Origin: JANOYY01 sp031418035
GTDB lineage: Bacteria; Actinomycetota; Acidimicrobiia; Acidimicrobiales; JANYDT01
Length of the DNA: 39,444 nt
Reading direction: 5' to 3'
Assembly (NCBI GenBank): GCA_031418035.1
Contig: JANOWU010000311.1
Coordinates: forward strand, 1-39,444
In this document: in pieces, positions 1 through 8,613 of the stretch
Numbering within the stretch: the stretch's first letter is position 1
How the letters are laid out: each line of letters begins with the position of its first letter
Notes under the pieces: model-generated
Seen by the model: the letters and a program-made list of their open reading frames with translations, nothing else
Databases searched by the model: none
What the model was told of the DNA's origin: nothing
Made by a program: the position numbers and the translations under genes

Positions 1-1308
1 CACAAGCTGCTCGAGCAAGCAGAGATGTGCGAGCCGCCACTCAAGGTCAAGGTTCTCTCGCCGTTGAGTTCACTCTTGGGCGAGAAGCTCCAAACCAGCG
101 ACATCAAGGATCTCTCGGAGGAGGACCTCCTCGGTCGCCGCAAGATCGACACCGATCTGAGCAGCATCGCCGGGTACATCACCGGAAAGCGAGTCCTCGT
201 CACGGGTGCCGGAGGAAGTATCGGCAGCGAGCTTTGCCGGCAGCTGCATCACTTCAAGCCAGAGCGGCTGGTGATGCTCGACCGCGACGAATCGGCCCTG
301 CACTCGGTACAGCTTTCGATCGAAACGCGCGCTCTTCTCGACACTCCGGACTTGGTTCTCGCCGATATCCGCGATGCAAGCCGGATCCGCAGCGTTTTTG
401 CTGAGGTCCGCCCGCAGGTTGTGTTCCACGCGGCGGCATTGAAACACCTGACCTTGCTTGAGGCGAACCCGGCTGAGGCGATCAAAAGCAACGTTTGGGG
501 TACGCAGACAGTATTGGACGCCGCTCAGGCGGTAGGCGTCGAAACCTTCGTGAATGTCAGCACCGATAAGGCTGCGAGCCCGCAATGCGTGCTCGGCTAT
601 TCGAAGCGGGTCGCTGAGCGACTCACGGCGCACGCCGCAGCGACCGCTCCTGTTGGGACGTACGTGAGCGTTCGATTTGGAAATGTGCTCGGAAGCCGCG
701 GCAGCGTGCTCACGACGTTCCGCAAGCAAATCGCGGAAGGCGTGCCACTGACGGTGACTGACCCGAACGTCACCCGCTTCTTCATGCTGATCGAAGAAGC
801 CGTGCAACTCGTGATTCAGGCTGGTGCCGTCGGTCAACCTGGCGAAGTGCTGGTTCTCGATATGGGCGAGCCCGTCCGAATCGCGGATGTGGCTCAGACG
901 CTGATCCGCCGCAGCGGGAGACAACTCGATATCGAATACACCGGCCTACGACCGGGAGAGAAGCTCCACGAGGATCTGCTCGGCGCAGAGGAGCACGACT
1001 CGCGACCCTCGCATCCGTTGATCACCCAGGCTCACGTGCCTCCGCTGGCCCCCGTCGCGGCAGCAGCGGTGAACGTCGAGGGTGAACGTCCTGTCCTCAT
1101 CGAGGAACTTGCCCAGCTGTGCCTTGCTCCTTCGCTTTCGGCCGTCCTCTTCCACCATGGGGCAGCGGGTGCCATTGGCCCTCGCTCGATCTCGTCGCTG
1201 CCACTACGAACGACGGACCCCAAGCAAAGCGTTTCTGCTGCGGTGGAGCTTGTTGTGGCGGGTTCAGAATCACCTGACTCGCTCCACGGCACTGCGCACA
1301 CCCCGTAG
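1..1308 (+). CDS. UDP-sugar 4,6-dehydratase of the CapD/WbpM/PglF family, 5' end cut by window edge
   Basis: The frame is open from base 1, so the N-terminal part lies outside the window. The visible ORF has its first ATG at 25, but homology to the 619-residue paralogue at 8459-6600 begins before it, so that ATG is not a convincing start. The visible part holds the extended SDR domain: the nucleotide-binding TGAGGSIGSELCRQ, the STDKA motif and the catalytic-region Lys in VLGYSKRVAERL, followed by LRPGEKLHEDLL. Family members remove water from UDP-GlcNAc to give the 4-keto-6-deoxy sugar. The position that is Tyr in classical SDRs and Met in PglF/WbpM is Leu here. The C-terminal tail is about 50 residues longer than expected and has no match in the paralogue. 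It is convergent with the aminotransferase operon that ends at 1361. The exact sugar substrate is inferred from family. Confidence 0.85.
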   Translation, partial: HKLLEQAEMCEPPLKVKVLSPLSSLLGEKLQTSDIKDLSEEDLLGRRKIDTDLSSIAGYITGKRVLVTGAGGSIGSELCRQLHHFKPERLVMLDRDESALHSVQLSIETRALLDTPDLVLADIRDASRIRSVFAEVRPQVVFHAAALKHLTLLEANPAEAIKSNVWGTQTVLDAAQAVGVETFVNVSTDKAASPQCVLGYSKRVAERLTAHAAATAPVGTYVSVRFGNVLGSRGSVLTTFRKQIAEGVPLTVTDPNVTRFFMLIEEAVQLVIQAGAVGQPGEVLVLDMGEPVRIADVAQTLIRRSGRQLDIEYTGLRPGEKLHEDLLGAEEHDSRPSHPLITQAHVPPLAPVAAAAVNVEGERPVLIEELAQLCLAPSLSAVLFHHGAAGAIGPRSISSLPLRTTDPKQSVSAAVELVVAGSESPDSLHGTAHTP

Positions 1309-1360
1309 TCGCCAGTTCGAAACCCTTGCTGCGACCGGTTGGAGCTTTCCGAAGAAGGCG

Positions 1361-2575
1361 TTACCGAGCGTGCCGATCGTGGATGTCGGACACCGCTGCA
1401 ATGACATCGTCGATGTCGCGGTCCGTCAGACTCGGATAGATCGGAAGCGAGATCTCCTCCGAAAACATCTTCGTCGCCACCGGGAGCGACGCGTCGGTGA
1501 ACGCATATTTTTCACGGTAGAACGCGTGCCGATGCACCGGAATGAAGTGCACGCTTGTGCCGATGTTGCGGGCGGTCAGCTCGTTGATGAACGTGTTTCG
1601 GTCGATAGTCAGTGTGTCGAGATTGAGGCGAAGCGGGAACAGGTGCCAAGCGTGCTTCGTGCCGGATGCTTCCGTCGGCACACGAAGCCCGGGCTTCGGT
1701 GAGAACGCCGCGCTGTATCTGTCGACAATCGCTCGCCGTGCGCTGTCGAAGGCGCCGAGCCGGTCGAGTTGCACGGTGCCCAACGCAGCCTGGAGATCCG
1801 TCATGTTGTACTTGAAACCAGGTCGCGTCACCTCGTAGTGCCACGACGCACCGGCGCCGTATCGCTTCCAGGCGTCGCGTCCCATCCCGTGGAGACTCCA
1901 GAGCTTTGCCTCGTCGATGAACGATGGCGATCCGGTCAGTGCGCCGCCTTCGCCCGTGGTGAGGTTCTTGGTTGCGTAGAAGCTGAACGCAACTGCTCGC
2001 TCGACGGAGGGGTGGTCCACGTTACCGATGGGCGTTCCCTTGTACGAGGCGGGCAACGAGTGGGCGGCGTCCTCCAACACCTTGAGGCCGAACTCTGCCG
2101 CGAGTTCCAACATGGGATCGAGGTCGACAGGCTGGCCGGTGAAGTGGACCGGTAGGAGAACCTTCGGGGTCAAACCCGTTTTGCTTGCGGAATCAAACGC
2201 TTCGCGAACCGCTCGGTCGAGTTTCTCGGGGTCAAGGTTCAACGTATCCGGATTCACGTCGACGAGAACCGGAGTCGCACCCACATGCTCGATGTTGTGA
2301 ACCGTGGACGCAAACGTCAGCGGGGTCGTGAACACCAGGTCGCCCGGACCGACTTTCCAACTCTCCAATGCGACGTGAAGGGCAGCGGTCGCGGAGTTGA
2401 CGGGTAACGCCGCCGGCGCACCGACGCGTCGCTGGAACTTCTCCGCGAACTCTTGGGTACGCGGTCCGGTAGTCAGCCAACCTGAGCGCAGCGCGGAGAC
2501 GACCGCGTCGATCTCGGTCTCGTCGATCTGGGGTGGGGAGAAAGGAAGAAAAGTCTCGCGCATTGAGGTCGTCAT
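1361..2575 (-). CDS. DegT/DnrJ/EryC1/StrS aminotransferase (UDP-4-keto-sugar type)
   Basis: A PLP-dependent sugar-nucleotide aminotransferase of about 404 residues, the usual family length. The PLP lysine is K203 in FYATKNLTTGEGG, and D169 in VLEDAAHS would contact the pyridine nitrogen. The opening segment FLPFSPPQIDETEID with RSGWLTTGP resembles ArnB/PglE-type enzymes that aminate 4-keto sugars, so it may act on the product of one of the two 4,6-dehydratases nearby; that pairing is inference. It is the last gene of the minus-strand operon and lies about 30 bases after the Gfo/Idh gene. The frame is open back to 2635, inside the upstream gene. ATG at 2575 or ATG at 2563 is more likely; an AAAGAG abuts the first and lies 12 bases before the second, so the start is not settled. 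Confidence 0.85.
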   Translation of the reverse strand: MTTSMRETFLPFSPPQIDETEIDAVVSALRSGWLTTGPRTQEFAEKFQRRVGAPAALPVNSATAALHVALESWKVGPGDLVFTTPLTFASTVHNIEHVGATPVLVDVNPDTLNLDPEKLDRAVREAFDSASKTGLTPKVLLPVHFTGQPVDLDPMLELAAEFGLKVLEDAAHSLPASYKGTPIGNVDHPSVERAVAFSFYATKNLTTGEGGALTGSPSFIDEAKLWSLHGMGRDAWKRYGAGASWHYEVTRPGFKYNMTDLQAALGTVQLDRLGAFDSARRAIVDRYSAAFSPKPGLRVPTEASGTKHAWHLFPLRLNLDTLTIDRNTFINELTARNIGTSVHFIPVHRHAFYREKYAFTDASLPVATKMFSEEISLPIYPSLTDRDIDDVIAAVSDIHDRHAR

Positions 2576-2604
2576 CTCTTTGTGAATCGTCGTGCGAGGC
2601 CCGG

Positions 2605-3567
2605 TCAATCCGGTCGTTTGCCTCGCAGCACCCAATCTACGAGGTGTAGGGCGGCAATGCCGTCCTCGGCTGTGACTGTCTGAGTACCGTGTTGAATTGC
2701 CCCAACAAAGGCCTTCAACTCTTCGGCGAGCGGTTCGTTGCGGTTTTCGATGAAAGGCATTTCGACCATGCCGCTTTGGCGGATCCGGGCGCCGCCATCA
2801 GACACATACTCGACATGCTGCATCCGGTGAATCATGACGTCCTGGCGAATCAGATCACCGGCCAACACCGCATCTTTTTCGGTGATGAAGATTCGTCGCA
2901 AACGCTGTTGGCTTATGCGACTCGCGGTCACCGATGCGGTGACGCCATTCTCAAAGGAGAGCAGCGCAATCGCCATGTCGGGGCCGATGGTATGAGGCGA
3001 CTGTTGAATCGATTGGACGTTGCTGACCTCGCTGCGGGCCAGCATTCGGGCCAGATCCAGATCGTGGATCATGAGGTCCAACACGACGTTGTCCGAGACA
3101 CGAGGAGTGAAGGGTCCGACGCGCTCGAGTTGCATGTGGATCGGGGACTGCGACTGGATATGGAGTTCTCGGACCGCCGGATTGAAACGCTCGATGTGGC
3201 CAACGGTGAGAACGACACCCGCCTTCAAGGCCCGGGCGGAAAGATCCTGCGCCTGTTCGATCGTCGATGCGATCGGCTTCTCAACAAGGACATGAAGCCC
3301 AGCATCGAGGCACTCGGCAGCGAGTTCATGATGGTAGGCAGTGGGTGAGGCCACCACGACCGCGTCGACCGGTGACCTCTTCATAAGTTCACCTATGGTT
3401 GAGGCATGATCAGCCCCACTCGTTGACGCAAGTGAACTGCGCTTCTCTTCGTCGATATCGACGACTCCCGCCAACACGAGGCCGGGTGTTCGCAGCGCAA
3501 CGCGCGCGTGGTTTGCCCCCATGACACCCGTGCCAACGATGGCAAGGCGAACAGACTTTCGGGTCAT
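2605..3567 (-). CDS. Gfo/Idh/MocA-family NAD-dependent sugar-nucleotide dehydrogenase (WbpB/WlbA-like)
   Basis: A 320-residue oxidoreductase. The Rossmann motif VGTGVMG is at residues 11-17, the family-defining EKP is at 96-98, and VGHIERFNP is at 122-130. The last motif is characteristic of the branch that oxidises C3 of UDP-GlcNAc-uronic acid (WbpB in Pseudomonas, WlbA in Bordetella). In the pathway it makes the 3-keto sugar that the next aminotransferase uses. It overlaps the upstream aminotransferase by 4 bases, which suggests coupled translation and a tight enzyme pair; in WbpB/WbpE systems the two reactions are coupled to recycle NAD. Family assignment is firm; the precise substrate follows from the full WbpA/B/D/E set around it. 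Confidence 0.87.
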   Translation of the reverse strand: MTRKSVRLAIVGTGVMGANHARVALRTPGLVLAGVVDIDEEKRSSLASTSGADHASTIGELMKRSPVDAVVVASPTAYHHELAAECLDAGLHVLVEKPIASTIEQAQDLSARALKAGVVLTVGHIERFNPAVRELHIQSQSPIHMQLERVGPFTPRVSDNVVLDLMIHDLDLARMLARSEVSNVQSIQQSPHTIGPDMAIALLSFENGVTASVTASRISQQRLRRIFITEKDAVLAGDLIRQDVMIHRMQHVEYVSDGGARIRQSGMVEMPFIENRNEPLAEELKAFVGAIQHGTQTVTAEDGIAALHLVDWVLRGKRPD

Positions 3568-4661
3568 GAGCCGACGACCTCGTGCATGGCCGCGATGATG
3601 TGGCTGACGTCGTCGTCGGTGAGGTGCTGATGAACGGGAATCGAGAAGACCGATGTCGCGAACTCTTCAGCCTTCGGGCATGCCACGGCTTCGATGTTCG
3701 GGTGGTTGCGATAGCAGTCGTAATCGTAGGCCGCCTTGGGGTAATAGATACCGCAGCCGACGCCCTTCGCTTGCAATCCCTCGAGAACCTGTTCCCGCGA
3801 TACCGGCGCACCAGGGGCCAACCGAACCGTGTACTGGTGCCAGACGCTGCGACGACCCGCTGGTTCGAACGGGAGAACAACGGCGTTGAGATCCGCCATA
3901 CCTTTGGAGAGCTTGTCAGCATTCGCGCGTCGTGCGGCTTCCATCGCCGGCCGTTTGTCGAACTGCGACATTCCGAGGGCGGCCACCAGATCCATCATCC
4001 GATAGTTGTGGCCCGGCATTTCGTATGCGTACCTTGCTCGCATACCTTGATTCCGAAGAATCCTCATCCGCTCTGCGAGGTCGTCGTCGTTCGTGGTGAC
4101 AACGCCACCTTCACCGGTGCTCAGGTTCTTCGTTGCGTAGAACGAGAAGCACGCGAGCCCGTAGCCCCCCACAGGAGCACCGTTCACTTCGGCACCATGG
4201 GACTGCGCGGCGTCTTCGATGATGACGAGTCCGTGCTTCTTGGCGATCGCCTCGATGGCAACCATGTCAGCCGGAAGCCCGTAAAGGTGCACCGGCATGA
4301 TGGCCTTGGTGTTCTTGTTCACGAGCGCTTCGATACCCGCCGGATCGATGGTGTAATCGTCGGTCACGTCGACAAAGCGGACGCGCGCTCCCGAGTGAAC
4401 AATCGCGTTGACCGTCGCGGCGAACGTAAAGGGAGTCGTGATGACTTCGTCGCCCGGTCCAATGTTGTACGCCTGCAGTGAAATCTCGAGCGCGGTCGTG
4501 CCGTTGTTGACGGCAACAGCATGCTTCGTCTGCGTCATCGCCATGCATGCTTGCTCGAATCGAGCGACCATCGGACCCTGAGCGAGCTGGCCAGATCGGA
4601 GCACCTCCATGACGAGCTGCTCGGTTTCCGCATCGATGTGAACCTTCGAAATGGGGATCAT
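3564..4661 (-). CDS. DegT-family aminotransferase, WbpE-like (UDP-3-keto-GlcNAcA transaminase)
   Basis: A PLP aminotransferase of 365 residues. The PLP lysine is K178 in FYATKNLSTGEGG and D150 lies in VIIEDAAQSHGA. The start IPISKVHID with the downstream HLYGLPADM is typical of WbpE/WlbC, which aminate C3 of the keto-uronic acid made by the Gfo/Idh enzyme. The start at 4661 is chosen because its ATG overlaps the TGA of the acetyltransferase (ATGA) and a GGAG lies 8 bases upstream; an in-frame start at 4685 has no such support. It is only distantly similar to the other aminotransferase at 2575-1361, so the two probably serve different sugars or different ring positions. Confidence 0.88.
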   Translation of the reverse strand: MIPISKVHIDAETEQLVMEVLRSGQLAQGPMVARFEQACMAMTQTKHAVAVNNGTTALEISLQAYNIGPGDEVITTPFTFAATVNAIVHSGARVRFVDVTDDYTIDPAGIEALVNKNTKAIMPVHLYGLPADMVAIEAIAKKHGLVIIEDAAQSHGAEVNGAPVGGYGLACFSFYATKNLSTGEGGVVTTNDDDLAERMRILRNQGMRARYAYEMPGHNYRMMDLVAALGMSQFDKRPAMEAARRANADKLSKGMADLNAVVLPFEPAGRRSVWHQYTVRLAPGAPVSREQVLEGLQAKGVGCGIYYPKAAYDYDCYRNHPNIEAVACPKAEEFATSVFSIPVHQHLTDDDVSHIIAAMHEVVGS

Positions 4662-5206
4662 GACGTCTTCTCCGTGTATTCGCATTCGCCGCAGGCGAAG
4701 TCGGTGGGGGGTTCTATTGACTTGCTGACTACTCGCCCGCAGATGCAGACCCAGCCGTGATGCCGAGCGGGACTGCCGAGAACAATCTCATGTGGACGTA
4801 CGGTTTTCGGTACAACCGATCCCGCAGCGACGACGGCGTATTCACCAATCTCGATGCCGCATATCAAGGTGGCATTCGCCCCGATCGATGCGCCCCGCCG
4901 CACGATTGTTTCGGTGACGGTCCAGTCCTTGTTGAACGCCCGTGGATACAGATCGTTCGTGAAGACAGCGCTCGGGCCGACGAAGACCTCGTCTTCGATC
5001 GTGACACCGTGATACACGCTGACGTTGTTCTGGATCTTGACGCCGTTTCCGATGGTCACGCCGGAGTCGACGAACACGTTCTTGCCGAAGTTGCAACATG
5101 CGCCGATCCGGGCTCCGTTTCGAATGTGGCCCTGGTGCCAGATGTTGGTTCCTTCGCCGATTTCGACGTTGTCTTCGACACAGGCGGTGGGGTGTACGTA
5201 CGACAT
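4658..5206 (-). CDS. Left-handed beta-helix N-acetyltransferase, WbpD/WlbB-like
   Basis: A 182-residue protein built largely of hexapeptide repeats (for example IGEGTN, IGACCN, VTIGNG, VTIEDE, IGANAT, IGEYAV), the left-handed parallel beta-helix fold of acetyl-CoA-dependent acyltransferases. The start SYVHPTACVED and the segment FGKNVFVDSGVTIGNG fit WbpD/WlbB, which acetylate the 3-amino group of UDP-2-acetamido-3-amino-2,3-dideoxyglucuronate. The C-terminus carries four cysteines (CICG then CGEC, about residues 156-175) that could bind zinc, a feature I recall from this family. The ATG at 5206 has AAGGAAG 7 bases upstream and lies two bases after the dehydrogenase stop. Its 3' end overlaps the next gene by four bases. 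Confidence 0.9.
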   Translation of the reverse strand: MSYVHPTACVEDNVEIGEGTNIWHQGHIRNGARIGACCNFGKNVFVDSGVTIGNGVKIQNNVSVYHGVTIEDEVFVGPSAVFTNDLYPRAFNKDWTVTETIVRRGASIGANATLICGIEIGEYAVVAAGSVVPKTVRPHEIVLGSPARHHGWVCICGRVVSKSIEPPTDFACGECEYTEKTS

Positions 5207-5208
5207 GT

Positions 5209-6576
5209 TCAGACTTCCTTGGAAGAGACGATCGATGAGCGGCGACCCAGAACACTCCAATTGACGCCCGCGGCGGTGAAGGACTCGATCGATTCGACGG
5301 TGTTGCGCCCGTCGACCAACGCCGTGAGTCCGGGCAGCTGAGCTGGCAACAGACTGCGGTACTCGGAGTGATCGGTTTGCACGATCGCGGCGTTGATCGG
5401 ATCCCCGAAGTGGTACGGCGAGATGCCGAGACCCTCGAGTTCTTGATCGGTAAAGAGCGGATCGTGAACGAGGGCGGTGGCACCTCGAGCGGCCAGTTCC
5501 GTCAGCAGGGGCCAGGCTCCCGAAAACGCTGTTTCCTTCACGCCCCCTCGATAGGCAAGTCCCAGGATCGCCACGCGTTTGCCCGTAAGGGATCCGGTGA
5601 GTTTCTCGAGCCGGTCAAGACAGTATGTAGGCATACGATCATTGACGTTTCGGGAGGTTCGCGGCATCTCCGCGCCCGGGTCGCCCTGCAAGTACAGGTG
5701 TGGGTACACGGGAATGCAGTGACCACCCACCGCAATGCCGGGTTGGTGGATGTGGCTGAACGGTTGGCTGTTCGACGCCTCGATGACCTGGCCCACATCG
5801 ACACCGGTCGAGTCGCAATGCCTGGCCAACTCGTTGGCGAACGCAATGTTGATATCGCGGTACGTAGTCTCGGCCAGCTTTGCGAGCTCGGATGCCTCGC
5901 ACGTGTCCATCCGCCACACGCCGTTCGGGCGAGCAAGGTCGGGACGCTCGTCGAAGGTCAGGGCCGCCGCATAGAAGGCGTGAGCGAACTCAGTCGATGC
6001 TTCATCGACACCGCCGACCAGCTTCGGATACCGAGAGAGATCTCGAAAGATTCGCCCACTCGAGACTCGCTCCGGTGAGAAGCATACGAAAAAGTCCGTG
6101 CCGAGCGTGAGGCCGGACTGCTCGGCGAGCGCTTTGGCAAAGCGATTGCGGGTCGTACCGATCGGAAGCGTCGTTTCGTAGGAAACGAGCGTTCCGGGCC
6201 GAAGTCCTGATGCCACCGATGACGTGGCGGCATCAATGGCGCGGTAGTCAGGAATCTTCGTGTCATGGTCGACGACGAGGGGAACGACGATGATCACCAC
6301 ATTCGACGCAGCGACGGCGTCGACGGTCGACGACGTCGCGGAGAAGAGACCGGCCTCGAGACTTCTCTTCAGGTAGAGATCGAGGTTTGTCTCACCCGGA
6401 AACGGAGGCTCGCCGCCATTGATGATTTCGATGACCGTCTTGTTGATATCGACGCCAATGGTGGAGATTCCCTGTTGCGCGAACTGGACAGCCAACGGCA
6501 GCCCGATCTTTCCCAGGCCGATCACGCACGCCCTGAATACCTCGGGGGGCTCAAATACCGGTAGGTCAGTAGGCAT
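5209..6576 (-). CDS. UDP-N-acetylhexosamine 6-dehydrogenase (WbpA/WecC type)
   Basis: A nucleotide-sugar dehydrogenase of 455 residues. The N-terminal NAD domain has GLGKIGLPLA at about 20-29. The catalytic cysteine is C287 in VGGHCIPVYPH, and the C-terminal UDP-binding domain has LGLAYRGGVKET. Family members oxidise C6 of the UDP-sugar twice to give a uronic acid with two NAD reduced. The GGHCIPVYPH form is common in the branch using UDP-GlcNAc or UDP-ManNAc rather than UDP-glucose. Together with the three genes downstream it makes the first step of the diacetamido-uronic acid route. The ATG at 6576 follows the 4,6-dehydratase stop by 23 bases with only a weak ribosome-binding site. Confidence 0.9.
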   Translation of the reverse strand: MPTDLPVFEPPEVFRACVIGLGKIGLPLAVQFAQQGISTIGVDINKTVIEIINGGEPPFPGETNLDLYLKRSLEAGLFSATSSTVDAVAASNVVIIVVPLVVDHDTKIPDYRAIDAATSSVASGLRPGTLVSYETTLPIGTTRNRFAKALAEQSGLTLGTDFFVCFSPERVSSGRIFRDLSRYPKLVGGVDEASTEFAHAFYAAALTFDERPDLARPNGVWRMDTCEASELAKLAETTYRDINIAFANELARHCDSTGVDVGQVIEASNSQPFSHIHQPGIAVGGHCIPVYPHLYLQGDPGAEMPRTSRNVNDRMPTYCLDRLEKLTGSLTGKRVAILGLAYRGGVKETAFSGAWPLLTELAARGATALVHDPLFTDQELEGLGISPYHFGDPINAAIVQTDHSEYRSLLPAQLPGLTALVDGRNTVESIESFTAAGVNWSVLGRRSSIVSSKEV

Positions 6577-6599
6577 AGGGGTCTTTCAATCGCTTGCGG

Positions 6600-8459
6600 T
6601 CAGCGAGCATCGGCGTGCGGGACGAAATCAATTTCTGTGGAGATCAGATCGACCAAAAGCTGGTGATGGTTGAGGTCATTCGCGCCATGAAGTATCTGTT
6701 GGAACGATTTGAGACTAAGTGGTTCGACACGGACGTGGCTCACAAGCGGGTGAATTGGGCGCGCGTCGATCTCACCGGGACCAAAAAGCTCCTCGTGCAT
6801 TTTCTCGTTTGGACGCAGGCCAACAAAGCGAATTTCCGCTGGGGGATCCACCAACGAGGCCATTCGTTGCGCAACATCGACGATCTTCACCGGTTCGCCC
6901 ATGTCGAGGATGAGCACCTCGCCCGTCCGACCGATCGCTCCAGCCTGAATGAGAAGAAGCACAGCCTCTTCCACGGTCATGAAGTATCTGGTGATGTCGG
7001 GGTGCGTGACCGTGAGCGGTTCGCCTTTTCGCATTTGCCCCCGGAACGTCTCGAGCATGGACCCTCGGCTGCCGAGAACGTTACCGAACCGTACCGAGAG
7101 ATAGCGACCGGAGCTCGTTTCGGCAAAGGCCGCCGTGAGTCGTTCGGCGACGCGTTTTGAGTAGCCGAGGACTGAGCACGGATTTGCTGCTTTGTCGGTC
7201 GAGATGTTCACAAAGGTCTCGACGCCTGATTCCTTGGCCGCCTCAAGAACGTTGAGCGTTCCCAGAACATTGCTCTTCCACGCTTCGGAAGGGTGCATTT
7301 CCAACAACGGCAAGTGTTTCAGGGCCGCTGCGTGAAAGACGATCTCCGGTTTGTGGAACTCGAAGATCTCCCCGAGTCGTTGGACGTCACGAATGTCTGC
7401 CACCACGAGATTCGGATTGTTGAGGAGCGCATGGCCCTCGATCGAAAGTTGCGTGGAATGAAGCCCCGACTCGTCACGGTCGACCATGATGAGCTCGCCC
7501 GGTGCGTAGGCCGAGATCTGGCGACACAACTCCGAGCCGATCGAACCGCCTGCGCCCGTCACGAGAATTCGCTTGCCGCTGAGGTAGTCGCCGATGGCGG
7601 TGGTGTCGGCCGTGACTTCGCGGCGATTCAAGAAGTCGACCTCGCGAAGGGGCCGAATGTCGGAGGCCCGCACGTCGTCGCCGTAGAGTTCGCGCACCGG
7701 TGGAAGCGTGAGTACCTCTATTTGCGCCGCTTTGGCCGTGTTGACGAGGTCGTTTACCTCGGGACTCCATGTTCCGGCTTCGGCCACGAGGATATGGCCA
7801 GCGCCGACCTCAGACGCCAGCTCAATCAATTCCTCGAAGGTTCCGAGAACCGGGATGCCCATGACTTGGCGATTCGCCCGAAGTCGATCGTTGTCGACGA
7901 ACCCGACTGGTCGATACGAACTGTCGTGCTCGAGCATCATGGCTCGGGCCGCCTGTTCGCCGGTGCGTCCGCTGTTGACGATGATCACCGGTTTCGCCGT
8001 GGCGTCTGGGGCCAGATGACGTTCCCAACCCAGCCTCCAAACCATTCGCGTGAGCCCACTGACGAGCACTGCCACAAGCAGCGTTGCCTCGGCTACTGCC
8101 AAGTTTGTCGAGCCGCGATCACGGTCGAAGAACCGTATGGCGATCGTCGCCGCGAGCAGCGAGGCCCCGAGGGCGCCAGCAAGATGGACCGCTTCGGCAA
8201 AGGAGGCAACCGACCACCGATTGCGGTAGGTTCCCAAAAGGAATCCGGCGGCGACAAACACACCCACCAGCAACGGCAGAAGCCACACGCTGATCGAAGT
8301 GCCCGGGTGTGCGACCAACACGGCATAGGCCCAGCCACAAAGTAGACCGGTGCCGTCGACCACGAGGAGAAGCGTGTCACGGTAGGACTGCAGCCGAACG
8401 CCCAGGAAATCGAAGAATCGCTCCTGAGTTTGGCTCAGTTTTTCCGATAACCGACTCAT
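6600..8459 (-). CDS. Membrane-anchored UDP-sugar 4,6-dehydratase (CapD/WbpM/PglF family)
   Basis: A full-length 619-residue member of the long dehydratase family. About four hydrophobic segments fill residues 28-140, a CoA-binding-like Rossmann region covers about 155-270, and the catalytic SDR domain starts at about 290 with TGAGGSIGSE (301-310). STDK is at 420-423 and the catalytic-region Lys is K435 in VLGYSKR. As in the paralogue at the left edge, the residue four before that Lys is Leu, where PglF and WbpM have Met and classical SDRs have Tyr. Expected role: UDP-GlcNAc to UDP-4-keto-6-deoxy-HexNAc at the inner face of the membrane. It is the first gene of the minus-strand operon. The promoter should lie between 8460 and 8613; there is no close Shine-Dalgarno. 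Confidence 0.9.
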   Translation of the reverse strand: MSRLSEKLSQTQERFFDFLGVRLQSYRDTLLLVVDGTGLLCGWAYAVLVAHPGTSISVWLLPLLVGVFVAAGFLLGTYRNRWSVASFAEAVHLAGALGASLLAATIAIRFFDRDRGSTNLAVAEATLLVAVLVSGLTRMVWRLGWERHLAPDATAKPVIIVNSGRTGEQAARAMMLEHDSSYRPVGFVDNDRLRANRQVMGIPVLGTFEELIELASEVGAGHILVAEAGTWSPEVNDLVNTAKAAQIEVLTLPPVRELYGDDVRASDIRPLREVDFLNRREVTADTTAIGDYLSGKRILVTGAGGSIGSELCRQISAYAPGELIMVDRDESGLHSTQLSIEGHALLNNPNLVVADIRDVQRLGEIFEFHKPEIVFHAAALKHLPLLEMHPSEAWKSNVLGTLNVLEAAKESGVETFVNISTDKAANPCSVLGYSKRVAERLTAAFAETSSGRYLSVRFGNVLGSRGSMLETFRGQMRKGEPLTVTHPDITRYFMTVEEAVLLLIQAGAIGRTGEVLILDMGEPVKIVDVAQRMASLVDPPAEIRFVGLRPNEKMHEELFGPGEIDARPIHPLVSHVRVEPLSLKSFQQILHGANDLNHHQLLVDLISTEIDFVPHADAR

Positions 8460-8522
8460 GGTGAAGCGAGGACCCTTTCCAATTCAGACACAAACTGAAC
8501 GAGGACTCACTGTAGCAGTCGG

Positions 8523-8574
8523 TTTCCGAAGAAGACCACTCTTTGTGACAAATTATGAGGATCTTTTTCGGAAA
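8523..8574. promoter_or_regulatory. 13-bp imperfect inverted repeat in the gap before the dehydratase gene
   Basis: TTTCCGAAGAAGA at 8523-8535 and TCTTTTTCGGAAA at 8562-8574 are inverted copies with one mismatch, separated by 26 AT-rich bases. The gap 8460-8613 separates two minus-strand genes, the Fe-S reductase (ending 8614) and the dehydratase (starting 8459). It could be an operator or promoter element for the sugar operon, or a transcript hairpin after the reductase. No run of T follows on the minus strand, which argues against a simple terminator. I see nothing else in this gap. Confidence 0.4.
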
Positions 8575-8613
8575 TGAGTCGTTTTGACCGCTCACAGCGT
8601 TCTTGGTTGGTTC

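Noticed and set aside
1312..1328. tRNA T-arm-like AGTTCGAAACC between the convergent genes
   Set aside because: No matching stem and no acceptor or anticodon arm in the 52-base gap.
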